Below are positions 16,986-25,427 of a stretch of 64,000 nt of DNA, piece by piece. The notes beneath the pieces are model-generated. The model was not told where the DNA came from, did not search any database, and saw only the letters and a program-made list of their open reading frames with translations. Source of the DNA: Sandaracinobacteroides sp039808025. GTDB taxonomy: Bacteria > Pseudomonadota > Alphaproteobacteria > Sphingomonadales > Sphingomonadaceae. The translations under genes were made by a program, and so were the position numbers. The stretch covers positions 248,001 through 312,000 of the forward strand of contig JBDHSK010000001.1 in NCBI GenBank assembly GCA_039808025.1. Reading direction: 5' to 3'. The number at the start of each line of letters is the position of its first letter. Within the stretch, counting starts at the first letter, position 1.

Positions 16986-17792
16986 CTATTCGGGCGAAGC
17001 GGTCAAGCCTTGACCAGCGGCGGACGCGTGCGTGGTCGTCTCGCGGGAGATTTCGGCACGCACTGCCGTTTCCAGCGCCCGCAGGTCTTCGATGGTGCCC
17101 GACGAGTCAGTGCGCACCCCGTCGGCAGTGGCCGTGAAGCCGATCGCTTCCAGCACCCCGACCACCAGCTTGTTGTCGATCCGGATGCCGAGCCCGGCGC
17201 GCCACCTGCCGCCCGGCGCCAGCCCCAGATCGAGAGTGAAGCTGCCATCGGGGGTCGCCAAGGGCACGATAATGGCCTTGCCGTCACAGTGCGGGCCGCC
17301 ACTGAGAACCGGCAGTTCGCCAATACCCGGCAGGGCAGGCAGTGACGCCGTTACCGTTCCGCTGGTGGCCAGACAGTCGTTATCGAGGCCCAGATGCACG
17401 GTGAGGTGATCGAAGCTGAGGGTGATCGGCGGCAGCCCCGCCGGCAGGATTGCCAGCGGCAGCTTGCCACTGAGCGCATCGAGCCGGCGATCATCGAATG
17501 TGCCACCAGCGCTCCCGGAAAGAACCGGATTCAGGCGCTTGAAACGCACACTGGCCTCACCTGAGAGTAGCCGGCCGAACTCAAGCCCGGCATCGACATC
17601 ACCGATGGGAAAATCCCCATAGCGGGCCCCGCGCAGCTGGCCATTCCAGATGCTGCCTTCCACCTTGTTGGCTTCAAGCCCCGGCGCCACCTGTCGGAGA
17701 ACCAGCTTCAAGGGCAGAAACTTGATGAACAGCGCAAACGCCACTGCCAGCGCTGCAATCGCCCACCAGAGTCTGTGTTTCCCAGTTTCCAC
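16986..17792 (-). CDS. gspN: Type II secretion system protein N (GspN-like)
   Basis: 268 residues from the GTG at 17792, preceded by GGGAAGGG; the frame is open further upstream without a better start. One N-terminal membrane segment (WWAIAALAVAFALFIKFLPL) precedes a beta-rich periplasmic part with GSIWNGQLRGARYG, which is the T2SSN family pattern. GspN is a minor inner membrane component of type II secretion. Here it is alone: no gspC-M gene is in the window. Possible explanations are a dispersed T2SS locus or a separate role in cell envelope trafficking. Confidence 0.7.
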   Translation of the reverse strand: METGKHRLWWAIAALAVAFALFIKFLPLKLVLRQVAPGLEANKVEGSIWNGQLRGARYGDFPIGDVDAGLEFGRLLSGEASVRFKRLNPVLSGSAGGTFDDRRLDALSGKLPLAILPAGLPPITLSFDHLTVHLGLDNDCLATSGTVTASLPALPGIGELPVLSGGPHCDGKAIIVPLATPDGSFTLDLGLAPGGRWRAGLGIRIDNKLVVGVLEAIGFTATADGVRTDSSGTIEDLRALETAVRAEISRETTTHASAAGQGLTASPE

Positions 17793-17924
17793 TGCCTGCC
17801 CTTCCCTGATCCTTGCCCGCACTGACAGCGCAACAACTTTATGTCGTCTGGTTGACTGGATGGGCAACATGCGTCAAGCCGCAACCTTCCGCACATGTTG
17901 CGGCGCAAAATCGGAGTCGGGAAC

Positions 17925-18968
17925 GTGGGTTACAAGGTTGTCGTCGTTGGCGCTACGGGTAATGTCGGGCGCGAGATGCTGAACATTCTGGCCGAGCGGG
18001 CTTTTCCGCTGGCCGACATTGCTGCCGTCGCATCGCCGCGCAGCCAGGGAGACCGGATCGATTTCGGCGACACCGGACGCGAGCTGAAAGTACAATCGAT
18101 CGAGAATTTCGATTTCACCGGCTGGGATATCGCGCTGTTCGCCGCCGGTTCCGGCCCTACCAAAATCCATGCACCGCGCGCAGCGGCCGCAGGATGCACG
18201 GTGATCGACAACAGCTCGCTCTACCGGATGGACCCGGATGTGCCGCTGATCGTGCCGGAAGTGAACCCGGAAGCGATCGACGGATTCAAGAAAAAGAACA
18301 TCATCGCCAATCCCAATTGCTCGACGGCGCAGATGGTGGTGACCCTGAAGCCACTGCACGACGAGGCCGGAATCAGGCGAGTGACGGTCGCCACCTATCA
18401 ATCGGTTTCCGGGGCCGGCAAGGCCGGGATGGACGAACTGTTCGAGCAGACCCGCGCGGTATTCGTAGGCGACGAAAAAACCCGCTCGAAGTTCACAAAG
18501 CAGATCGCTTTCAACGTCATTCCGCATATCGACGTCTTTCTCGACGCTACGTCGGGCTATGACGGCTATACCAAGGAAGAATGGAAGATGGCGGCCGAGA
18601 CCAACAAGATCCTGTCGCCCGACATCAAGGTATCGGCCACCTGCGTACGGGTGCCGGTATTTGTCGGCCATTCCGAGGCACTGAACATCGAATTCGAACG
18701 ACCGATCTCGGTGGCGCGCGCCCAGTCGATTCTGCGTGAAGCGCCGGGAGTCATGCTGGTCGACAAGCGGGAGGACGCCGGATATGTGACCCCGGTGGAG
18801 TGTGTGGGCGATTACGCCACCTTTGTGAGCCGGGTGCGCCGCGACCCGACAGTGGAAAACGGCCTTGCCCTGTGGTGTGTGTCGGATAATCTCAGGAAGG
18901 GGGCTGCCCTTAACGCCGTTCAGATTGCCGAACTGCTCGGCCGTCGACACCTGAAGAAAGCTGCATGA
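17925..18968 (+). CDS. asd: Aspartate-semialdehyde dehydrogenase
   Basis: 347 residues starting at the GTG at 17925, where the NADP-binding motif VVGATGNVGREML follows at once. The catalytic Cys is in NPNCSTAQM, and substrate-binding blocks include VSGAGKAG and RVPVFVGHSEA. The enzyme reduces aspartyl phosphate to the semialdehyde used for Lys/diaminopimelate, Thr and Met synthesis. It overlaps the DUF885 gene by 4 bases (ATGA), so the two share a transcript although their functions seem unrelated. Confidence 0.95.
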   Translation: MGYKVVVVGATGNVGREMLNILAERAFPLADIAAVASPRSQGDRIDFGDTGRELKVQSIENFDFTGWDIALFAAGSGPTKIHAPRAAAAGCTVIDNSSLYRMDPDVPLIVPEVNPEAIDGFKKKNIIANPNCSTAQMVVTLKPLHDEAGIRRVTVATYQSVSGAGKAGMDELFEQTRAVFVGDEKTRSKFTKQIAFNVIPHIDVFLDATSGYDGYTKEEWKMAAETNKILSPDIKVSATCVRVPVFVGHSEALNIEFERPISVARAQSILREAPGVMLVDKREDAGYVTPVECVGDYATFVSRVRRDPTVENGLALWCVSDNLRKGAALNAVQIAELLGRRHLKKAA

Positions 18969-20683
18969 TGAAATTTGCCACTGCTGCCATCGCTGTTCTG
19001 TTACTGTCCACCTCGGCGATTGCCGCTACGCCGTCAGAACAGTTCACCAGCCTGTCGGATTCGATGTGGAAGTGGCAGCAGGCCGAAGACGCCCAGGAAA
19101 AGCGCGATGGTCGCTGGCAGGAAAGCGACCATCTGCCCGATGTGACGCCAGCCGCCTGGGAACGCCGCCGCGCCCGCTGGGAAGCTGACCTGAAGGCGCT
19201 CGACGCAATCGACCAGTCGGGCTTCAGCAACGAGGAGCGGATCAACGCGGCGATTTTCCGTGAGCTTTTGCTGCAGAACATCCAGGACGCCAAGTGGAAA
19301 ACCTATGAGGCGCCCCTCAATTCCGACAGCTTTTTCTGGGGCGGTCTTTCCCGGCAGGACGGCTATACCAACGCCGACGACGCCCGTCGCGCCCTGAAGC
19401 GAATGGCTGATACGCCGCGCTATTTTGCCGAGAATATCGCCAACATGCGCGCCGGCCTGAAGCGGGGTTATTCCGTGCCGCAGTCGAGCCTGAAGGGCCG
19501 CGACGCCACCCTCGTTCCCTATACCGACCCGGGGCCATCAAACCCGCTGCGCGCTGCCTTCGACAACATGCCCGCCGACTTGCCCGGCCGGGCCGAAATT
19601 CTGGCGGAAGCAGACAAGCTGATTCGCGAAAAGGTGGCGCCAGCCTACGCCAATGTGCTGACCTTCATGCGCACCGAATACATGCCCAAGGCGATCAAGA
19701 GCGTGTCGGCGCGCGATCTGCCCAACGGCGCGGCCTTCTATCAGGACCGCATCCGCTATCATACCACACTCGACCTCACGCCCGATGAAATCCACCAGAT
19801 CGGACTGAAGGAAGTGGCGCGTATCGACGCCGACATGAAGAAAACCATGGCCGATGCCGGGTTTACCGGCACCTTCCCCGAGTTTCTCGACTTCCTGCGC
19901 AAGGATCCGCGTTTCTATGCCAAGACCCCGCAGGAACTGCTGAACTACACGGCGTGGATCAACAAGAAGATGGACGGCAAGCTGAAAGACGTGCTGGGGC
20001 TGCTTCCGCGCTATCGCTATACCATCAAGCCGGTTCCCGACGCCATTGCCCCCATCTATACCTCCGGCCGTGGCGGTCTGGAGGCCTGCTGGTTCAACAC
20101 CTATGACCTGCCGCAACGGCCACTTTATAACCTGACGGCGCTGGCCCTGCACGAATGCAACCCCGGCCACAGCCTGCAGGCGGCGCTGGCACTGGAAGGG
20201 CCGGACCGTCCGGATTTCCGCCGCCAGACCTATTTTTCAGGCTATGGCGAGGGTTGGGCGCTGTATACCGAATGGCTGGGCACCAAGATCGGCATGTATG
20301 AAACGCCCTACGACGAGTTCGGTCGCGAAACCTTTGAAATGTGGCGGGCTGCCCGCCTGGTGATCGACACCGGCCTGCATGCCAAGGGGTGGTCGCGTCA
20401 GCAGGCGATCGACTATCTGACCGCCCACACCGCGCTGGCGCCACTCGACATTGCCAACGAAGTGGATCGCTATATCAGCTGGCCGGGACAGGCACTGGCC
20501 TACAAGCTGGGGGAAATCCGCATTCGCGCCCTAAGGGCCAAGGCGGAACAGGAACTGGGCGACAAGTTCGATCAGCGTCCGTTCCACGATTACCTGCTGG
20601 CGATGGGAAGCGTGCCGTTGCCAGTGCTGGAAGCCGAGATGACCCGCTGGATCAACGACCAGAAGGCCAAGCTGGGCCGCTGA
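18965..20683 (+). CDS. Exported DUF885 protein (putative metallopeptidase)
   Basis: 572 residues with a signal peptide (cleavage near AIAAT). The DUF885 motif HECNPGHSLQ (HExxPGH type, metal-binding) is present around residue 395, with the companion block FSGYGEGWALYTEWLG. DUF885 proteins resemble M3/M32 zinc peptidases in fold and motif but their substrates are mostly unknown. The ATG overlaps the asd stop. Confidence 0.85.
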   Translation: MMKFATAAIAVLLLSTSAIAATPSEQFTSLSDSMWKWQQAEDAQEKRDGRWQESDHLPDVTPAAWERRRARWEADLKALDAIDQSGFSNEERINAAIFRELLLQNIQDAKWKTYEAPLNSDSFFWGGLSRQDGYTNADDARRALKRMADTPRYFAENIANMRAGLKRGYSVPQSSLKGRDATLVPYTDPGPSNPLRAAFDNMPADLPGRAEILAEADKLIREKVAPAYANVLTFMRTEYMPKAIKSVSARDLPNGAAFYQDRIRYHTTLDLTPDEIHQIGLKEVARIDADMKKTMADAGFTGTFPEFLDFLRKDPRFYAKTPQELLNYTAWINKKMDGKLKDVLGLLPRYRYTIKPVPDAIAPIYTSGRGGLEACWFNTYDLPQRPLYNLTALALHECNPGHSLQAALALEGPDRPDFRRQTYFSGYGEGWALYTEWLGTKIGMYETPYDEFGRETFEMWRAARLVIDTGLHAKGWSRQQAIDYLTAHTALAPLDIANEVDRYISWPGQALAYKLGEIRIRALRAKAEQELGDKFDQRPFHDYLLAMGSVPLPVLEAEMTRWINDQKAKLGR

Positions 20684-20702
20684 CCGTTCATGGGATGGAA
20701 TT

Positions 20703-20758
20703 CCGGGGATGGACGCAGGGCCAACCAGTCAGCAACGACAGGTTGGCCTGAACCCCGG
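20703..20758. terminator. Nested hairpin between convergent genes
   Basis: An outer stem CCGGGG/CCCCGG (20703-20708 with 20753-20758) encloses an inner perfect stem GGCCAACC/GGTTGGCC (20719-20726 with 20741-20748). It fills the gap between the stops of the DUF885 gene and tatC. There is no T-run, so if it terminates transcription it would be in a bidirectional or factor-assisted way; that is inference. Confidence 0.45.
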
Positions 20759-21535
20759 TCATTCTGCCGGATGATCTCGTGTGGTGGCAACCTCGGTTGA
20801 CTGCGAGCGGCGCCCGGTGAGCCAGATGGCGAACAGACTGATTTCATAGAGGGCAACCAGCGGCACCGCCAGCAGCAACTGCGAGATGACATCAGGTGGA
20901 GTGAACACGGCGGCGATCACGAAGGCTGCCACGATGAAATAGCGCCGGAACGATTTCAGTTGCGCCCTTGTCACGATCCCGGCGCGTTCAAGCAGCATCA
21001 GCAGCACTGGCAGCAGAAAGGCGATTCCGAAGGCGAACAGAAACTGCATGATGAAATCTAGGTAGCTGCCAACCGAGGGCAAGGCGGTTTGCTGCACGCC
21101 GCCCATGTCGCCCTGAAAGCCCAGCAGGAAGGCCAGAGCCGTGGGGATGGCGACGAAATAGGCGAACAGGGCGCCTGCCACGAACAGGAAAGGGGTGGCG
21201 ACCAGAAAGGGAAACAGTGCCTGTTTTTCGCGACGGTAAAGTCCCGGCGCCACGAACTGCCACAACTGGGTGGCAACCACCGGAAAGGAAATCATCAGGG
21301 CTCCGAAGAATGCCACCTTCACCTTCACGAGAAAGGCTTCGAAAATCTGGGTGAAGATAACCTGGCTCTGCCCGGCATGGGCAAGGGGCTGCACGAGAAT
21401 GACGAAAATATCCCTGGCAAACGCAAAGCAGACGAAGAAGGCCACCAGAATGGCGGCAATCGACCACAAAAGCCGCGTGCGCAGCTCGATCAGGTGATCG
21501 ATCAATGGCGCCTTGGTTTCGTCGATATCCTTCAT
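20759..21535 (-). CDS. tatC: Sec-independent protein translocase TatC
   Basis: 258 residues, six membrane helices. Family hallmarks include PLIDHLIELRTRLLWS at the N-terminus, FEAFLVKVKVAFFGALM and FPFLVATPFLFVAGALFAY. TatC recognises twin-Arg signal peptides and forms the receptor with TatB. It is the last gene of a tatA-tatB-tatC operon and overlaps tatB by 4 bases. Confidence 0.96.
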   Translation of the reverse strand: MKDIDETKAPLIDHLIELRTRLLWSIAAILVAFFVCFAFARDIFVILVQPLAHAGQSQVIFTQIFEAFLVKVKVAFFGALMISFPVVATQLWQFVAPGLYRREKQALFPFLVATPFLFVAGALFAYFVAIPTALAFLLGFQGDMGGVQQTALPSVGSYLDFIMQFLFAFGIAFLLPVLLMLLERAGIVTRAQLKSFRRYFIVAAFVIAAVFTPPDVISQLLLAVPLVALYEISLFAIWLTGRRSQSTEVATTRDHPAE

Positions 21536-21957
21536 GGCTGTGGCGGCCCTGATTCTGGATCAGCAGCGCCAGGTGCAGCCAGCGGCCCGGTTGCAGCTGG
21601 CGGCTGGCCGGCCGTGCCAGTGGCTGCCGGCGCTGGTTCTACGGCGGCGGCCGGCGGTGCAGACGGCGATCTGGCGGGGGGTTCAGCGGACGGTTTGGCA
21701 GGTGAAGGGGCAAAGGGGTCGGCCGGCGTTTCGGCCATGATGCGCGCATTCTGTTCAGCCCACTGCTTTTCCATCTCCTCGAGCTCGGCCTGGCGCATCA
21801 TTTCATCGAAGCCCGAGCGCAGATGCCTGGTCATGGCGCGTGCCTTGCCGGTAAAGCGACCAACCGTGCGCAGTGCATTGGGCAGCTCTTTCGGGCCGAT
21901 CACCAGCAATGCCACCACGGCAATCAGCAGCAGCTCGGTCGAGCCGATCTCGAACAC
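21532..21957 (-). CDS. tatB: Sec-independent protein translocase TatB
   Basis: 141 residues from a GTG. An N-terminal membrane helix with the Glu and the Gly-Pro hinge (MFEIGSTELLLIAVVALLVIG, then PKELPNALR) is followed by an amphipathic helix and a long Pro/Ala-rich tail of about 65 residues of low complexity. TatB works with TatC in substrate binding. Confidence 0.94.
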   Translation of the reverse strand: MFEIGSTELLLIAVVALLVIGPKELPNALRTVGRFTGKARAMTRHLRSGFDEMMRQAELEEMEKQWAEQNARIMAETPADPFAPSPAKPSAEPPARSPSAPPAAAVEPAPAATGTAGQPPAATGPLAAPGAADPESGPPQP

Positions 21958-21972
21958 CGGAACCCGTCCTGC

Positions 21973-22203
21973 CTATCGCTGGATCGGCTCGGAGTTGGTG
22001 GTGGGCTGCGCCGGCGGGACCTGCTGCTGAACCTGTGGCGGCGCAGGCGGGTTTGTCGGCTTGTCATCGTCGGCCAGTCCCTGCTTGAAGGATTTGATGC
22101 CCTTGGCAAGATCACCCATCATCTCGGAGATGCGCCCGCGCCCGAAGAGCAACAGAACGATCATCGCCACAATGACCCAATGCCAGATACTCATGCTGCC
22201 CAT
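21973..22203 (-). CDS. tatA: Sec-independent protein translocase TatA
   Basis: 76 residues: a short membrane helix (IWHWVIVAMIVLLLFGRGR), an amphipathic helix with KGIKSFKQGLADDD and a Pro/Gln-rich tail. TatA multimers make the passage for folded substrates. The ATG at 22203 or the one three codons later could be the start. It is the first tat gene. Confidence 0.94.
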   Translation of the reverse strand: MGSMSIWHWVIVAMIVLLLFGRGRISEMMGDLAKGIKSFKQGLADDDKPTNPPAPPQVQQQVPPAQPTTNSEPIQR

Positions 22204-22357
22204 GGAATGCCTCGTCGTTCGTTATGGATGGTAGGATAGACTGTTATGTAATCCTTGCCGCCATCAATTGCACCTGTTGTCTGGTGGCTGCCTGAACCAT
22301 GGCAGCGCCTTACCCGGCACCATGGCCGTCACACAACCGTATCACCAAGGCATCGCA

Positions 22358-22537
22358 TCATTTCCGCCTGTCGGCCGCTGGTGCTGGTTCAGGGGCGTTG
22401 GCAGCCGCCGTTGCCGCCTGAACATCGGCAACCGAGCGCTCCACACCGGCTTCCACTGCGGCATTGGTCTTCTGGTCGTCACTGCGGTTGCATGCCATCA
22501 GCACCAGCGGCAGTGCAAGAATCATCAGGCGCTTCAT
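22358..22537 (-). CDS. Small lipoprotein next to mlaA
   Basis: A 59-residue frame from the ATG at 22537, which overlaps the TGA of mlaA (ATGA). The leader MKRLMILALPLVLMAC is a clear lipoprotein signal with the lipobox Cys at residue 16, followed by a mature part of 43 polar, Ala-rich residues containing VERSVADVQAATAAANAPEPAPAADRRK. I do not recognise a family. The overlap and leader make it a real gene, probably a lipoprotein of the inner face of the outer membrane, possibly tied to MlaA function. Confidence 0.75.
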   Translation of the reverse strand: MKRLMILALPLVLMACNRSDDQKTNAAVEAGVERSVADVQAATAAANAPEPAPAADRRK

Positions 22538-23328
22538 CGGGGGGTCTCCGTTGGGGCGGGCGGGGCGGAATCAGCGGGGGTATCCCAGCCTTCCTCATCT
22601 TCCGGGGGGGCCGGCGGGTTGCCATCCCACAGTTCATAGCGGCGGTTCTGCAGCCAGGCCGACCGCAAGGTGGCATAAGGATCAGCGGAGCCGATCAGCA
22701 ACTGCTCGCCCTGATCGGCGATCTTGATGCGGATGTTGATGACGCGCACGCCCAGTTGCGCCACCCGCCATTCAAAGGGAAGGATCCGATTCTTGCCGAT
22801 ATCGACGGGATCGAGCAGGAAATCGACTCCGAAACCCACGGCATCGCGCAATGTGGAAGGGCCGAGCAGCGGGATCATCACGAACGGACCCGAGGGTACG
22901 CCCCACACCGCCATGGTCTGCCCGAAATCGTGATTGATCGAATAAAGGCCCATTTCATTGGCATGGTCGGCAACACCTAGGCCCAGCACCCCGTTCACCA
23001 GAATCCGGTCGAAAGCCCGAAAGCCGTGCTTGATCTTGCCCTGGGCCACGGCGTTGGCGAGATAAGTTGGCTCGCGCAGGTTGCCATAGAGCGTACCGAT
23101 ACCACGACGGGCGGCTTCCGGCACGATAAAGCGGTAGCTGTTGACCACCGGCATCACTACCGCCCGGTCAACGGATTGTGACCAGGCGTAGATCTTGCGG
23201 TTGGTCTTCTCCCACGGGTCGTTCATGGCGCGATTCGTGAGGGCAACCCGTTCAAACCGCTGCGGGGTAGCCGCGCAGCCGGCAAGCAAAGCCATTAAGA
23301 GCACGACAGGCAGAAAGCGACAATTCAT
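22534..23328 (-). CDS. mlaA: MlaA/VacJ outer membrane lipoprotein
   Basis: 264 residues. The signal peptide ends in the lipobox LLAGC (Cys18). The MlaA core is recognisable: NDPWEKTNRKIYAWSQSVDR, GNLREPTYLANAVAQGK, DFGQTMAVWGVPSGPFVMIP and GPSTLRDAVG. MlaA removes misplaced phospholipids from the outer leaflet of the outer membrane and passes them to MlaC and the MlaFEDB transporter; those genes are not in this window. The C-terminus is Pro-rich. Confidence 0.94.
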   Translation of the reverse strand: MNCRFLPVVLLMALLAGCAATPQRFERVALTNRAMNDPWEKTNRKIYAWSQSVDRAVVMPVVNSYRFIVPEAARRGIGTLYGNLREPTYLANAVAQGKIKHGFRAFDRILVNGVLGLGVADHANEMGLYSINHDFGQTMAVWGVPSGPFVMIPLLGPSTLRDAVGFGVDFLLDPVDIGKNRILPFEWRVAQLGVRVINIRIKIADQGEQLLIGSADPYATLRSAWLQNRRYELWDGNPPAPPEDEEGWDTPADSAPPAPTETPR

Positions 23329-23548
23329 CCCGCGTTGCTAGGAGGCCCGGGCCGCGTGCACAAGCCCAGCCATTGACAGGCGGCCTACAGGCGCGATGCA
23401 ACGTCTGAACCCGGAGCAGGTCTGGCCGGCCTGCCTATGGGCCCGCGGACTCTGGCGTGAGTGAAGATCGTCAGCAAGTGATGGAAGTGTCGGGATTGTT
23501 TACACTTCAATGTACCACTCAAAATGAAATTTACATGAATACAATGTG

Positions 23549-23576
23549 TTGAAACTTGGCATAATATTTGCATAAT
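23549..23576 (+). promoter_or_regulatory. Probable promoter of the PEP-CTERM gene
   Basis: TTGAAA (23549-23554) and CATAAT (23571-23576) are separated by 16 bases, about 95 bases before the start codon. The AT-rich flanks fit a sigma-70 type promoter. Confidence 0.4.
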
Positions 23577-23601
23577 ATTTCATGCGGTGTGTGCGGTGTG
23601 T
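23560..23601. repeat. Two adjacent short tandem repeats
   Basis: CATAATATTT occurs twice with an 11-base period (23560-23569, 23571-23580), and GCGGTGTGT occurs twice directly head to tail (23584-23592, 23593-23601). The first pair overlaps the probable -10 region, so copy number could alter promoter strength. Confidence 0.8.
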
Positions 23602-23670
23602 CTGACGCCGGCCAGCCATGACGGCCAGGATATTCGCGGAACATTGTGACCGAGGGAAAGGAGAACCTGC

Positions 23671-24186
23671 ATGTACAAGCTTCTTCTTGCCAGCGCGATG
23701 CTGGCATCGGCTATTCCGGCAACTGCTGCATGGGTCTTTGTCGGAAGCTGGGCGCCTTACAATGACGCCGCGCCTTTCTGGGACGACCCGGCCTATTATC
23801 CCACCGGCCCGCTGGCCTACACCGGACAGGAAGCTGCAGCACTGCTGTTCGGCGGCGATCCCGGGGATTATGCGATCTCGACGGTAGGCGAAGACCCCGG
23901 TGCCATCGACTTCATGGCCTGGTACGATGTCATCGGCATTGGCGGTGGGGTCTATGCGCAGGACTATTTCCACAAGTATCTGGGTCTCTATTACGGGCCA
24001 CCCGAAACCTATACTGGTGGGGAAGCAGCCTCCGCCTTCATCCGGGACAACTTCGTGGACGCGCTCAACTATGCCTTCGTGTGGGAAGACGGCACCGTGC
24101 CGGAGCCTGCCGCATGGGCCATGATGATTTCAGGCTTCGGCCTCGTTGGGTCGGCCCTGCGCCGGCGCCGGGCGGCGATCGCCTGA
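23671..24186 (+). CDS. Secreted protein with PEPxxWA-CTERM sorting signal
   Basis: 171 residues. A signal peptide ends ATAAW, and the C-terminus has the sorting motif VPEPAAWAMMISGFGLVG followed by Arg-rich residues, as in the PEPxxWA subfamily of sphingomonads. Such proteins are cleaved and anchored or released by an exosortase, not found in this window. The mature part is acidic and rich in Tyr, Trp and Pro, without a domain I know. The start has AAAGGAGA at good distance, and a strong terminator follows, so it is transcribed alone. Confidence 0.85.
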   Translation: MYKLLLASAMLASAIPATAAWVFVGSWAPYNDAAPFWDDPAYYPTGPLAYTGQEAAALLFGGDPGDYAISTVGEDPGAIDFMAWYDVIGIGGGVYAQDYFHKYLGLYYGPPETYTGGEAASAFIRDNFVDALNYAFVWEDGTVPEPAAWAMMISGFGLVGSALRRRRAAIA

Positions 24187-24216
24187 CAGGCATAATCTGC
24201 AGCAAGGGGCACCAAG

Positions 24217-24255
24217 GGGGCAGACCGGGGTTCACTCTCCGGCCTGCCCCTTTTT
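24217..24255 (+). terminator. Rho-independent terminator after the PEP-CTERM gene
   Basis: A 12-base stem, GGGGCAGACCGG (24217-24228) with CCGGCCTGCCCC (24239-24250), has one mismatch and a 10-base loop, and is followed at once by TTTTT. Confidence 0.9.
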
Positions 24256-24324
24256 GTTACTTTATTGTGGGTAACGCTCAGTGCTTGACGCGCGGCGCGA
24301 CGATTGCGTAGCCCTCTGCTCCTG

Positions 24325-25251
24325 ATGGAGCGCCTTCTTGACATGTTCGCTGCCCTTGCCGACCCAACAAGGCTGCGCATTTTCCTTCTGGTGCGGGAGA
24401 TGCAGCTGTCGATGGGGGAACTGGCGGAGATTCTCGGCCAGAGCCAGCCACGGGTTTCGCGTCATGTGCGTATTCTGGCTGAAGCCGGGCTGGTTCGCCG
24501 CAGCAAGGAAGGCGCCTGGGTGTTCGTTGACGTTGACGAAAGTGCTCCGCTTGCCACCGTGAACGCCCTGGTGGCAGAAGTGGCGAGCGGACGCGACCTG
24601 ATCGCCGACGAACACGCCCGGCTGGCCGAAGTGCGGCGCGAACGCCAGCGCACGCTGGATGCCTGGTTCGCCGAAAAAGCCGGTGAATGGGATCTGGTAA
24701 CGAAGCTGGGCGGCCACGAGCCGGACGTCGAGGCCGCGTTGCGCACGGCGGCCCGCCAGCCAGAGGTGGGGCGGCTGCTCGATATCGGCACCGGCACCGG
24801 ACTGGTGCTGGGGCTACTGGCCGGTGAAGCCCGTTGGGCTGTGGGGATTGATCGATCGCCGGAAATGTTGCGACTCGCACGGGCCAAACTCTCGGAAGGG
24901 GGACGGCAGCTGGCCGACCTGCAACACGCCGACATGCGCGCCCTCCCCTTTGGCGACGGCTGCTTCGATACCGTGACTCTGGTGCAGGTTCTGCACTTTT
25001 CAGATGACCCGGCCAGCGTGGTGACGGAGGCCGCCCGCGTTCTGGCCGATGGCGGCAAGCTGCTGATTGCCGAATTCGCACCCCACAACCATGAGGAATT
25101 GCGCGAACGCTTTCATCACGCCCGACTGGGGTTCGAGGAAGCTACGGTACTGGGATGGATGGCAGCGGCCGGCCTGACGGCCCGAGTCGTTTCGCGACAC
25201 CCGGGAAACAACCTGCAAGTTCATGTAACGGAAGGAAGAAAATCACAGTAG
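24325..25251 (+). CDS. ArsR-type regulator fused to a SAM-dependent methyltransferase
   Basis: 308 residues from the ATG at 24325 (an in-frame TTG lies seven codons upstream). Residues 1-85 form an ArsR winged helix with ALADPTRLRIFLL and LGQSQPRVSRHVRIL; there is no obvious metal-binding Cys pair. A class I methyltransferase domain follows with RLLDIGTGTGLVLGLLAG and AVGIDRSPEML. In many alphaproteobacteria this fusion lies directly before metH or metF and is linked to methionine metabolism; here no such gene follows, so its target is open. Confidence 0.85.
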   Translation: MERLLDMFAALADPTRLRIFLLVREMQLSMGELAEILGQSQPRVSRHVRILAEAGLVRRSKEGAWVFVDVDESAPLATVNALVAEVASGRDLIADEHARLAEVRRERQRTLDAWFAEKAGEWDLVTKLGGHEPDVEAALRTAARQPEVGRLLDIGTGTGLVLGLLAGEARWAVGIDRSPEMLRLARAKLSEGGRQLADLQHADMRALPFGDGCFDTVTLVQVLHFSDDPASVVTEAARVLADGGKLLIAEFAPHNHEELRERFHHARLGFEEATVLGWMAAAGLTARVVSRHPGNNLQVHVTEGRKSQ

Positions 25252-25319
25252 CTGGTTATTGACTCGGGCAGCGCTCAGGCGCAGTCTCGCCAGGTTGTCG
25301 ATTTCGCTTGGATGTTGTT

Positions 25320-25427
25320 ATGTCCCTGCTTCGCAGTGAACATGGGTGGCTGCATTTCGTGGCTGCCCTGCTGATGGGTTTGGCCACCGGCTTCAATCTG
25401 GTTCGTTTGCTTGAGTTTGTTTCCTGA
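25320..25427 (+). CDS. Possible 35-residue single-pass membrane peptide
   Basis: A short frame from ATG at 25320 to TGA at 25427, in an otherwise empty 347-base gap (25252-25598). Its translation is one continuous hydrophobic helix (WLHFVAALLMGLATGFNLV) with a charged N-terminus (SLLRSEHG). The ribosome site is weak. Nothing else in the gap looks coding. It is listed as a candidate only. Confidence 0.35.
   Translation: MSLLRSEHGWLHFVAALLMGLATGFNLVRLLEFVS

Larger units (their letters stand above)
23329..23670. other. Regulatory region of the PEP-CTERM gene, no gene seen
   Basis: 342 bases between divergent mlaA and the PEP-CTERM gene. It shifts from GC-rich to strongly AT-rich around 23480-23585 and carries the promoter and repeats listed separately. 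Its size and composition suggest regulated expression. Confidence 0.5.
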
